Assembly: GCA_947624855.1 (NCBI GenBank) | Contig: CANQMC010000082.1 | Coordinates: forward strand, 1-5,391 | Source: an uncultured Bacilli bacterium | Lineage (GTDB): Bacteria; Bacillota_I; Bacilli_A; RF39; UBA660 | DNA: 5,391 bases | Reading direction: 5' to 3' | Shown: in pieces, positions 1 through 5,391 of the stretch | Numbering within the stretch: position 1 is the first letter of the stretch | Layout of the letters: every line of letters begins with the position of its first letter | Program-made: the position numbers and the translations under genes | The notes under the pieces: model-generated | Database searches by the model: none | Seen by the model: only the letters and a program-made list of their open reading frames with translations | Told to the model about the DNA's origin: nothing

Positions 1-530
1 GTTACTTTATGTGTTGCAGTTTTATTTCCATCTTTTGTTGTTACTGTTATTGTTACTGTTCCTTCTTTTATTCCTTTTACTGTTCCTTTACTATCTACTG
101 TTGCTATACTTGTATTACTTGACTTCCATGTTACATTTTTATTACTTGCATCACTTGGTTTTATTTTCGCACTTAATTTTATTGTATCTCCTACATTTAC
201 ACTGTCACTTCCACTTATACTTACACTTTTTACTTTTACTGTTTTATTTGTATTTACAACAGGTTCATCTTCTTTTTGTGCTTCTTTTACTGTTACTTTG
301 TATGTTGCTTCTTTATTTCCATCTTTTGTTGTTACTGTTATTGTTACTGTTCCCGCTTTTATTCCCTTTACTGTTCCATTACTACTTACTGTTGCTATAC
401 TTGTATTACTTGACTTCCATATTACATTCTTATTACTTGCATCACTTGGTTTTATATTTGCACTTAATCTAATTGTTTTTCCTACTGTTACTGAACTATT
501 TCCACTTATACTTACACTTTCTACTTTTAC
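1..530 (-). repeat. Tandem 291-bp repeat encoding near-identical BIG2 domains
   Basis: The last two visible Ig-like domains repeat with a period of 291 bp (97 codons: about 81 of domain plus 16 of linker). By hand alignment they differ at about 13 of 80 residues. At DNA level 21-62 is identical to 312-353 (42 bp) and 96-129 is identical to 387-420 (34 bp). The first BIG2 domain (about 541-765) is clearly more diverged and has no linker after it. The array may continue past the left window edge, because copy 3 is still open there. Confidence 0.85.
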
Positions 531-1079
531 TATTTCATCACTTACTGTTACTTCACATGTTGCTTGATATTTTCCATCACTTGTACTTACTGTTATTGTT
601 GCTTTTCCTTCTTTTATTGCTGTTATTTTTCCATTTTGATCTACTTTTGCTATTTTTGAATCACTTGTACTCCAACTTAAATCACTACTTTCCAAATTAC
701 TTAATGTTATTTCTAGTGTTGTACTTTTATCTGGAGCTAATGTTATACTTTCTGTACTTAATACTATTCCTGCCTCTGCTTCTTTTTCTTTCCATCTTGC
801 TTCTAATTTTATATTTTTAGTTATTTTAGTATTAAAATCAAATAATTCATTATTTAAATACCATCCTTCAAATTCATATCCTTCTTTTACTGGATCTTCT
901 GGTTTACTCAATAATTCATTTTCCATAATCATTACTGAATTTATTCCACTTCCTCCATTAGTATCAAAACTAACTTCATATTCTACTTTCTTTTCACAAC
1001 TATTTAAAAGAATAAATATTATTATTGCTAATATTATTAATCCTCCTAATATACCTAATACTAATTTTTTATTTCTCAT
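1..1079 (-). CDS. Surface lipoprotein-like protein with Listeria-Bacteroides repeat and BIG2 Ig-like domains (3' end outside window)
   Basis: The frame is open from the ATG at 1079 to the window edge, giving 359 residues with the C-terminus missing. Residues 1-28 look like an export signal: basic MRNKK, a hydrophobic stretch at 6-25, then LNSC with Cys28 as a possible lipidated cysteine. Asn at -2 is unusual for a lipobox, so an uncleaved membrane anchor is possible. Residues 33-96 match the Listeria-Bacteroides repeat (Flg_new / InlB B-repeat) pattern: VSFDTNGG, EGYEFEGWY and a closing LEARW. Three BIG2-type Ig-like domains follow at about 105-180, 184-264 and 281-359, each with SW/TWKS, IATV-x(3)-GTVKGI and TVTITV signatures. 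An acidic linker (QKEDEPVV) separates the last two. Such proteins act outside the cell in adhesion or as stalks; the ligand cannot be told. The start is fixed by the Shine-Dalgarno at 1088-1095 and a strong upstream promoter. Codons are AT-rich, like the neighbours. Confidence 0.88.
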   Translation of the reverse strand, partial: MRNKKLVLGILGGLIILAIIIFILLNSCEKKVEYEVSFDTNGGSGINSVMIMENELLSKPEDPVKEGYEFEGWYLNNELFDFNTKITKNIKLEARWKEKEAEAGIVLSTESITLAPDKSTTLEITLSNLESSDLSWSTSDSKIAKVDQNGKITAIKEGKATITVSTSDGKYQATCEVTVSDEIVKVESVSISGNSSVTVGKTIRLSANIKPSDASNKNVIWKSSNTSIATVSSNGTVKGIKAGTVTITVTTKDGNKEATYKVTVKEAQKEDEPVVNTNKTVKVKSVSISGSDSVNVGDTIKLSAKIKPSDASNKNVTWKSSNTSIATVDSKGTVKGIKEGTVTITVTTKDGNKTATHKV

Positions 1080-1087
1080 ATAAACAA

Positions 1088-1095
1088 CCCTCTCT
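1088..1095 (-). promoter_or_regulatory. Ribosome binding site of the surface-protein gene
   Basis: On the minus strand AGAGAGGG lies eight bases before the ATG at 1079. It selects this ATG as the start, and the translation from there begins with a convincing export signal. Confidence 0.75.
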
Positions 1096-1119
1096 AATAT
1101 AAAAAATTATAAACATCTA

Positions 1120-1152
1120 ATTATATTATCCCCCCCCAACCCATTTTGTCAA
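1120..1152 (-). promoter_or_regulatory. SigmaA-type promoter of the surface-protein gene, with a G8 tract in the spacer
   Basis: Read on the minus strand, a perfect -35 TTGACA (1152-1147) is followed after 16 bases by GATAAT (1130-1125) as the best-spaced -10. A perfect TATAAT also exists at 1125-1120 but sits 21 bases from the -35. Upstream is A-rich, which could act as an UP element. Transcription would start near 1118, giving a leader of about 39 nt that includes the ribosome binding site. The spacer is unusual for this genome because it is mostly G, including a run of eight. Confidence 0.75.
1130..1137 (-). repeat. Homopolymeric G8 tract between -35 and -10
   Basis: Eight consecutive C on the plus strand (G8 on the coding strand) sit inside the promoter spacer, the first G of the -10 GATAAT being part of the run. 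This is the only such G/C run I see in a window that is otherwise strongly AT-rich. Length changes of the tract would directly change the -35/-10 spacing. Confidence 0.8.
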
Positions 1153-1218
1153 GAGTTTATATTTACCATTGACTATTTTTTACTTTTTCATGTAAATCTT
1201 ATGTTAAATTTTCCCCTA

Positions 1219-1253
1219 AATGAAAAAAACGTCTAACAAAACATTAAACGTTT
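1219..1253 (-). terminator. Intrinsic terminator of nifJ
   Basis: Just after the nifJ stop codon the minus strand can form a 10-bp stem, AAACGTTTAA with TTAGACGTTT (one G-U pair), around the seven-base loop TGTTTTG. The T run continues beyond the stem (seven T in total at 1229-1223). The stem has only two G-C pairs, apparently normal for so AT-rich a genome. It separates nifJ from the surface-protein gene, which has its own promoter downstream. Confidence 0.8.
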
Positions 1254-1255
1254 AT

Positions 1256-4200
1256 CTAACTTTCACTTAATTTTTTATAATATTCATATCTTTTTTTAGC
1301 ATTATCAATTTGTTTATTTAATAAAATATTCGCCAAATTTTTATCTTTTATTTTTAAAGCATTATATCTAACTTCATTATCCAAAAATTTCTCATAATTT
1401 TGAAAATCAGGTTCTTTATTATCTAAATATAATTTATCTTCTAAAGGATTATAATGCATAAGTAAAGTATATCCAACCTCACTTGCTATTTTTTCTTCTT
1501 CAATTGAATGACTCATTCCTGTTTTAATACCATGTTCAATACAAGGTGAATAAGCAATAATTAAAGCTGGACCTTTATGTTCCATAGCTTCTTTTATAAC
1601 TTTTAAAGCTTGCATCATATTAGCTCCTAAAGAAATACTAGCAACATAACAATTAGGATAAGACATAGCTATTCTAAATAAATCTTTTTTAGGTGTTTTC
1701 TTTCCAAAATCGGCAAATTCTGAAACTTGACCTAATTTACTTGCTTTACTAGCTTGACCTCCTGTATTAGAATAAACCTCCGTATCTAATACTAATACTT
1801 TAACATTAGAATCAGTTGAAAGTACATGATCAAGTCCTCCAAAACCTATATCATAAGCCCAACCATCGCCTCCAATTGCCAAAACAGTTCGAGCTGGAAT
1901 ATAATTAATTAATTCTTTTAATCTTATAGGTATTTCTTTAACATTTAATTCATTTTTAACTTCTTTAGTTATTTGATAATCATCCATATTATTTAAATAC
2001 TTTTTAAATATTTCTTGAATATCCAAAGAAACATTATCCATTTCTTCTTCCATAATTTTTTTAATTAAATTTCTTTTTGACTCAAAAGAAATATGCATCC
2101 CTAAAGCAAACTCAGCATTATCTTCAAATAATGAATTAGCCCAAGGTAATGTATATGGTGTACTAGGCGTTGATCCTCCATAAATACTTGAACAACCTGT
2201 AGCGTTCGCTATGACTAATTCTTCACCATATAATCTTGTTATTAAATTTATATAAGGAGTTTCTCCACAACCAGCACACGCTCCACTAAATTCAAATCTT
2301 GGTTTACATAAACTAGCTCCTGGAACTGTAAATTTATTATAAATTTCTGGATTTAAATAATTATTAAAATAATTATTAGCTTCTTTTTGATTTTCTAAAT
2401 CTACTTCTTTAAATTCCAAAGCTTTCTTTCCATCTTTACCCGGACATTCTGTAATACATAATCCACATTCCGTACAATCAACTTCACTAACTAATATTTG
2501 ATAATTATATTCTTTATTTAATAAATAAGGAATACCTTTATCAGTTTTATCAATAAAAGCCCTAATAACAGCATGTGGACAAACAAAACTACATCTTCCA
2601 CATTCTATACAATTTTCTTTTATCCATTTAGGAGCCATTTGATTAACATGTCTTTTTTCATATTTACTTAAACCATTAGGAAAAGTTCCATCTTTAAAAT
2701 CCATTAATTCTTTAACAGTTAAACTATCCCCTAATCTTCTATTTATTTTACTAATAACATCATAATTTTCTTCTTCTACTAATTCTCCATCTTCTATTTT
2801 TATTTCTTTTAAATTATCAGTAGCCATTTCAATAGCTTTAATATTACTGTTAATTATATTTTCTCCTTTTGTTTTAAAAGTTTTTATAATACTATCTTTA
2901 AGTAATTGATAACCATTTTTAATATTTAATTTATCTAATATTAACATTTCTATTATTTTACTAATTTTACCTTTAATACCAGCATCATTAGCAATACTAG
3001 AAGCATCTATAGTTAACACTTTTACTTTTCTTTTTTTAAGTAATTCTTTATCACTATCTTTTAAAAATTTATTTATTTCTTCTTCATTCATTTTAGTATT
3101 AATAATTAAAGTTCCTTCTTCTTTAATATTATCAAGCATTTTAAATTTTTTAAAATATTCATCTTTAGTAACTACAATTAAACTTGGATTAGTACAATAA
3201 AAAGGAGCATTTATTTTTTCTTTACTAAGTCTTAAATTACTTACAGTTACTCCTCCACTTTTTTTAGAATCATATGAAAAATAACCATTAACATAATAAT
3301 CATTATTGCCAAGAATTTTTAAAATATCTTTAGAAGCACTAACACAACCATCAGAACCATAACCATAAATTAATAATTCTAAAGCTTCTAAATCAATATT
3401 ATAATCTACTTTAGGTAAACTTGTATTAGTAACATCATCCACTATACTAATAGTAAAATTATTTTTAAGTTCTGTTTCTAACATGTTAAAGACACTTTTA
3501 ATATCAGCTGGAGTAGTATTTTTACTAGAAAGACCATATCTTCCTCCAACAATATTTATCTTTTTATCTTTTAAAGCATTTACAATATCTAAATATAAAG
3601 GTTCCCCATTAGAACCACTTTCTTTAGTTCTATCTAAAACCGCTATATTTACAACTGATTCTGGCAAAACATCCACTAAATATTTTGTACTAAAAGGCCG
3701 ATATAAATGAACAGTAATAACTCCAACTTTTTTATTATTTTTAAGTTCTTTATCCACTACTAATTTTACAGTGTCAGTTACACTTCCCATTGCAATAATA
3801 ATATTTTGAGCATCTTTAGCTCCATAATAAGTAAAAGGTTTATAATCAGTTTTCATTATTTTATTTATTTCTTGCATATAATTATTTACAATATCTGGAA
3901 GTTTATTATAACTTTCATTTCTAGCTTCTTGAGTTTGAAAGAAAATATCTTCATTCATTGCCATTCCTCTTTGAATAGAAGCTCCTCCATTTATCGCCCG
4001 ATTTTTAAAATTATTTATTTCTAAATAAGGTATAATATCCTTCAATTTATTTACATCTAATTCTTCAATTGAACTTATTTCATGACTAGTTCGAAACCCA
4101 TCAAAAAAATGTAAAAATGGTATACTTCCTTTAATCGCTGATAAATGTGCTACCGCCGCTAAATTTTGAGCATCCATTACATTACTAGAAGCTAAAATCG

Positions 4201-4603
4201 CAAACCCAGTCGCTCTAGTTGCATAAACATCACTGTGATCTCCAAAAATGGATAAAGCATTAGTTGCCACTGTTCTTGCAGCCACATGAATAACTCCTGG
4301 TAACATTTCTCCTGCAATTTTATACATATTAGGTATCATCAATAATAACCCTTGCGATGCCGTAAAAGTTGAAGCTAAAGAACCACTTATTAAAGCTCCA
4401 TGAAAAGCTCCAGCCGCTCCAGCCTCACTTTGCATTTCAATAAAATCTAAATGATTATCAAATAAATTCAATTTATCTTTTTTTAAATAATCTATATTTG
4501 AAGCCATTGGACTTGAAGGCGTAATTGGATAAACTGAACTAACTTCACTAAAATAATAAGCAATATCACTACAAGCTTTATTACCATCACATATCTTTAA
4601 CAT
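1256..4603 (-). CDS. nifJ: Pyruvate:ferredoxin (flavodoxin) oxidoreductase, single-chain
   Basis: This cytoplasmic enzyme oxidises pyruvate with CoA to acetyl-CoA and CO2, passing two electrons to ferredoxin or flavodoxin. It is the key pyruvate-splitting step of anaerobic fermentation. Domains in order: N-terminal TPP half (about 4-240, with YPITPSSP and HVAARTVATNALSIFGDHSDV), domain II (about 258-345), gamma/CoA domain (about 410-560, YDSKKSGGVTVS), EKR region (about 610-660, YEKR), two-cluster ferredoxin domain (C665, C668, C671, C675; C710, C713, C716, C720), and C-terminal TPP half (about 770-1020). T28, E60, R110 and N946 correspond to the catalytic residues of Desulfovibrio africanus PFOR; C776, C779, C804 and C1021 are the proximal-cluster ligands. 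GDGWAYDIG (912-920) begins the TPP/Mg motif. At 1115 residues it is slightly shorter than the usual 1170-1200 and lacks the C-terminal extension of the Desulfovibrio enzyme. AAGGTGAT before the ATG fixes the start; the next Met (33) would remove the TPP loop. The frame is intact. Confidence 0.97.
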   Translation of the reverse strand: MLKICDGNKACSDIAYYFSEVSSVYPITPSSPMASNIDYLKKDKLNLFDNHLDFIEMQSEAGAAGAFHGALISGSLASTFTASQGLLLMIPNMYKIAGEMLPGVIHVAARTVATNALSIFGDHSDVYATRATGFAILASSNVMDAQNLAAVAHLSAIKGSIPFLHFFDGFRTSHEISSIEELDVNKLKDIIPYLEINNFKNRAINGGASIQRGMAMNEDIFFQTQEARNESYNKLPDIVNNYMQEINKIMKTDYKPFTYYGAKDAQNIIIAMGSVTDTVKLVVDKELKNNKKVGVITVHLYRPFSTKYLVDVLPESVVNIAVLDRTKESGSNGEPLYLDIVNALKDKKINIVGGRYGLSSKNTTPADIKSVFNMLETELKNNFTISIVDDVTNTSLPKVDYNIDLEALELLIYGYGSDGCVSASKDILKILGNNDYYVNGYFSYDSKKSGGVTVSNLRLSKEKINAPFYCTNPSLIVVTKDEYFKKFKMLDNIKEEGTLIINTKMNEEEINKFLKDSDKELLKKRKVKVLTIDASSIANDAGIKGKISKIIEMLILDKLNIKNGYQLLKDSIIKTFKTKGENIINSNIKAIEMATDNLKEIKIEDGELVEEENYDVISKINRRLGDSLTVKELMDFKDGTFPNGLSKYEKRHVNQMAPKWIKENCIECGRCSFVCPHAVIRAFIDKTDKGIPYLLNKEYNYQILVSEVDCTECGLCITECPGKDGKKALEFKEVDLENQKEANNYFNNYLNPEIYNKFTVPGASLCKPRFEFSGACAGCGETPYINLITRLYGEELVIANATGCSSIYGGSTPSTPYTLPWANSLFEDNAEFALGMHISFESKRNLIKKIMEEEMDNVSLDIQEIFKKYLNNMDDYQITKEVKNELNVKEIPIRLKELINYIPARTVLAIGGDGWAYDIGFGGLDHVLSTDSNVKVLVLDTEVYSNTGGQASKASKLGQVSEFADFGKKTPKKDLFRIAMSYPNCYVASISLGANMMQALKVIKEAMEHKGPALIIAYSPCIEHGIKTGMSHSIEEEKIASEVGYTLLMHYNPLEDKLYLDNKEPDFQNYEKFLDNEVRYNALKIKDKNLANILLNKQIDNAKKRYEYYKKLSES

Positions 4604-4606
4604 AAT

Positions 4607-4614
4607 ATCACCTT
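4607..4614 (-). promoter_or_regulatory. Ribosome binding site of nifJ
   Basis: AAGGTGAT on the minus strand is a strong match to the anti-Shine-Dalgarno complement, with seven bases between AAGG and the ATG at 4603. It settles the start of nifJ. Confidence 0.85.
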
Positions 4615-4648
4615 ATATATTATATCATGACTTTAAATAAAATAAAAC

Positions 4649-4672
4649 AAAAAACTTTATCATTTGATAAAG
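4649..4672 (-). promoter_or_regulatory. Perfect palindrome with T run in the nifJ leader: possible attenuator or operator
   Basis: On the minus strand CTTTATCA and TGATAAAG (8-bp arms, two-base centre; as RNA a 7-bp stem with a four-base loop) are followed directly by TTTTTTG and further T-rich sequence. This is the layout of an intrinsic terminator lying between the predicted nifJ promoter and the nifJ start. The stem has only two G-C pairs, as does the nifJ terminator itself. It may be a leaky terminator or attenuator, or, as DNA, a dyad for a repressor or activator. It does not match the Rex or cre consensus as I know them. I cannot decide between these readings from sequence alone. Confidence 0.45.
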
Positions 4673-4700
4673 CAAAATAACTTAATAAAAAAAAATAATG

Positions 4701-4766
4701 TATAAAACAACCAGAATTCATATTTAAGATAGTTGACATTATAAATAGAAAGGTGGTTGTTTTATA
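4701..4766 (-). repeat. 66-nt inverted repeat (13-bp perfect arms) at the predicted 5' end of the nifJ transcript
   Basis: TATAAAACAACCA at 4701-4713 is perfectly complementary to TGGTTGTTTTATA at 4754-4766. Between them TATTTA (4721-4726) pairs with TAAATA (4742-4747), so one strand could fold as a 13-bp stem, an internal loop, a 6-bp stem and a 15-nt loop. The predicted nifJ transcription start falls at about 4765, so the RNA would begin with this hairpin. On the minus strand a T9 run (4695-4687) follows five bases after the stem. It may be a 5' stabilising hairpin, part of an attenuator, or a small MITE-like repeat; no transposase is nearby. Confidence 0.6.
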
Positions 4767-4771
4767 AATTA

Positions 4772-4800
4772 ATTATATAATAAGAAAAACTAAAATACAA
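4772..4800 (-). promoter_or_regulatory. Probable nifJ promoter
   Basis: On the minus strand a perfect -10 TATAAT (4777-4772) lies 17 bases after TTGTAT (4800-4795), which keeps the TTG of the -35 consensus. The start would be near 4765, leaving a leader of about 160 nt before nifJ. A weaker alternative, TTGTTT (4710-4705), 17 bases, then TATTAA (4687-4682), would start near 4675, just before the palindrome at 4655-4672. AT-rich DNA yields chance -10 boxes, so confidence is moderate. Confidence 0.5.
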
Positions 4801-4835
4801 GTCTAAATTTTAAAAAAATAATTATATACCAATAA

Positions 4836-4860
4836 AGAAAAAAGCTCTAATAAAAGAGCT
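4836..4860 (-). terminator. Intrinsic terminator of the right-edge gene
   Basis: On the minus strand AGCTCT, loop TTTATT, AGAGCT is followed by TTTTTC. The hairpin begins one base after the stop codon of the gene to the right, so readthrough into nifJ should be low. Confidence 0.88.
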
Positions 4861-4861
4861 A

Positions 4862-5391
4862 TTAACTATCTTTAAGTAAACTTCTATCAAATGTATATTT
4901 GGCAGAATAAGTAATTGTTGCATCTCTAGCACAATCATTATGTGGTGAATAAGTATAAAATCTGATACTAACTATTTTATCATTTTCATATTTACTAAGA
5001 TTTATAGTCTCACTTTCATGTAAATCACCTTCCATATTACCCGACCATTCATAAAGTTTAACTTCACTACCTGATTCAGTTTTACCCCATACAATCATTT
5101 TATCAGGATCGCTAGTATCACTATTACTATGACTTGATAAAAATTTAACTGTAAAAGTAAAATCAGAAATATAACATCCATCTAAAGCTTCTAACCAATC
5201 ACTATCAAAAGTAGTATTTGTAAATTTAGCATCATCAGCAGATATTCCTCCCCCTTCACTAAATACATATATTACTTCTAATTCCTTAGATGATGCTCCA
5301 ACTGAATCTGTAGCAGTTGCTTCTATTTGACCAATACCTACTTTAGAAGCCGTAAGAGTATATACTGCTCTACCATTACTATTACTTGTTT
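4862..5391 (-). CDS. C-terminal part of a probable secreted/surface protein with an Ig-like domain end (5' end outside window)
   Basis: The frame is open from the right window edge to a TAA at 4862-4864 and shows 175 residues. An internal ATG at 5098 is not the real start: the frame runs through it and no Shine-Dalgarno precedes it. Visible residues 8-42 (YTLTAS, VGIGQIEATATDSVGAS, ELEVIYV) have the form of the last strands of a bacterial Ig-like domain. The rest (about 49-175) is one domain that I do not recognise. Alternating hydrophobic segments (FTFTVKFL, KMIVWGK, EVKLYEW, VSIRFYTY, ATITYSAKYTF) suggest a beta-sandwich, perhaps of carbohydrate- or ligand-binding type; this is inference. 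It has only two cysteines, C72 and C153, which could form a disulfide. There is no LPXTG sorting signal or C-terminal membrane segment, so any anchor would be N-terminal or by another domain. Confidence 0.82.
   Translation of the reverse strand, partial: TSNSNGRAVYTLTASKVGIGQIEATATDSVGASSKELEVIYVFSEGGGISADDAKFTNTTFDSDWLEALDGCYISDFTFTVKFLSSHSNSDTSDPDKMIVWGKTESGSEVKLYEWSGNMEGDLHESETINLSKYENDKIVSIRFYTYSPHNDCARDATITYSAKYTFDRSLLKDS

Noticed and set aside
11..820. Plus-strand open frames rich in Leu, Phe, Val and Tyr
   Set aside because: They are antisense to the Ig-like repeat gene; the low-complexity composition is the complement of its Thr/Val/Ser/Lys-rich codons, and the minus frame has signal peptide, domains, ribosome binding site and promoter.
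3483..4024. Short plus-strand open frames inside nifJ
   Set aside because: They lie wholly within the intact, well-conserved nifJ reading frame on the other strand, and their sequences look like no known protein.
4619..4627. Extended -10 (TGATATAAT, minus strand) directly before nifJ
   Set aside because: Transcription would start only eight or nine bases before the ATG, cutting into the ribosome binding site, and no fitting -35 lies 16-18 bases upstream.
4620..4721. A 33-codon minus-strand frame (MNSGCFIHYFF...) ending just before the nifJ ribosome binding site, a possible leader peptide
   Set aside because: No Shine-Dalgarno precedes its ATG, and its hydrophobic composition follows from T-rich DNA; it also crosses the palindrome and the T runs.
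4733..4766. Plus-strand TTGACA followed by AAAGGTGG and a TTG-started mini-frame of seven codons
   Set aside because: No -10 lies 16-18 bases after the TTGACA, and the frame ends after seven codons with nothing coded downstream on the plus strand.
4862..5098. A stand-alone 78-residue protein starting at the ATG at 5098
   Set aside because: The same frame stays open to the window edge, continues with beta-rich sequence of the same character, and has no ribosome binding site at this ATG.

Overview
The window comes from a very AT-rich (judged by eye, roughly a quarter to 30% GC) anaerobic, probably fermentative bacterium of the Firmicutes/Tenericutes type. The reasons are the strong A/T codon bias, Gram-positive style Shine-Dalgarno sequences, U-tailed terminators, a complete single-chain pyruvate:ferredoxin oxidoreductase, and surface proteins with Listeria-Bacteroides and Ig-like repeats. 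Tryptophan is written TGG throughout, so nothing suggests the Mycoplasma code. I cannot name the species.

All three genes lie on the minus strand and each looks like its own transcription unit. From right to left: (1) 5391-4862 is the 3' part of a gene for a probable secreted or surface protein. It shows the end of an Ig-like domain plus a C-terminal domain I do not recognise, and a textbook intrinsic terminator begins one base after its stop codon. (2) 4861-4604 is a 258-base intergenic region with a good promoter for the next gene, a 66-nt inverted repeat starting about where transcription should begin, and a second palindrome followed by a T run, which looks like a possible attenuator or operator. 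(3) 4603-1256 is nifJ, an intact 1115-residue PFOR with TPP site residues and all twelve Fe-S cysteines, followed by its own terminator. (4) 1222-1080 carries a strong promoter whose spacer contains a run of eight G. (5) 1079-1 is the 5' part of a cell-surface, probably lipid-anchored protein with one Listeria-Bacteroides repeat and at least three BIG2-type Ig-like domains, the last two nearly identical.

The metabolic gene and its two surface-protein neighbours show no functional link; the separate promoters and terminators argue against an operon. I see no mobile element gene, CRISPR array, tRNA or rRNA. I found no undescribed multi-gene system. The best leads are regulatory: the G8 tract inside the surface-protein promoter (possible phase variation) and the structured leader in front of nifJ.
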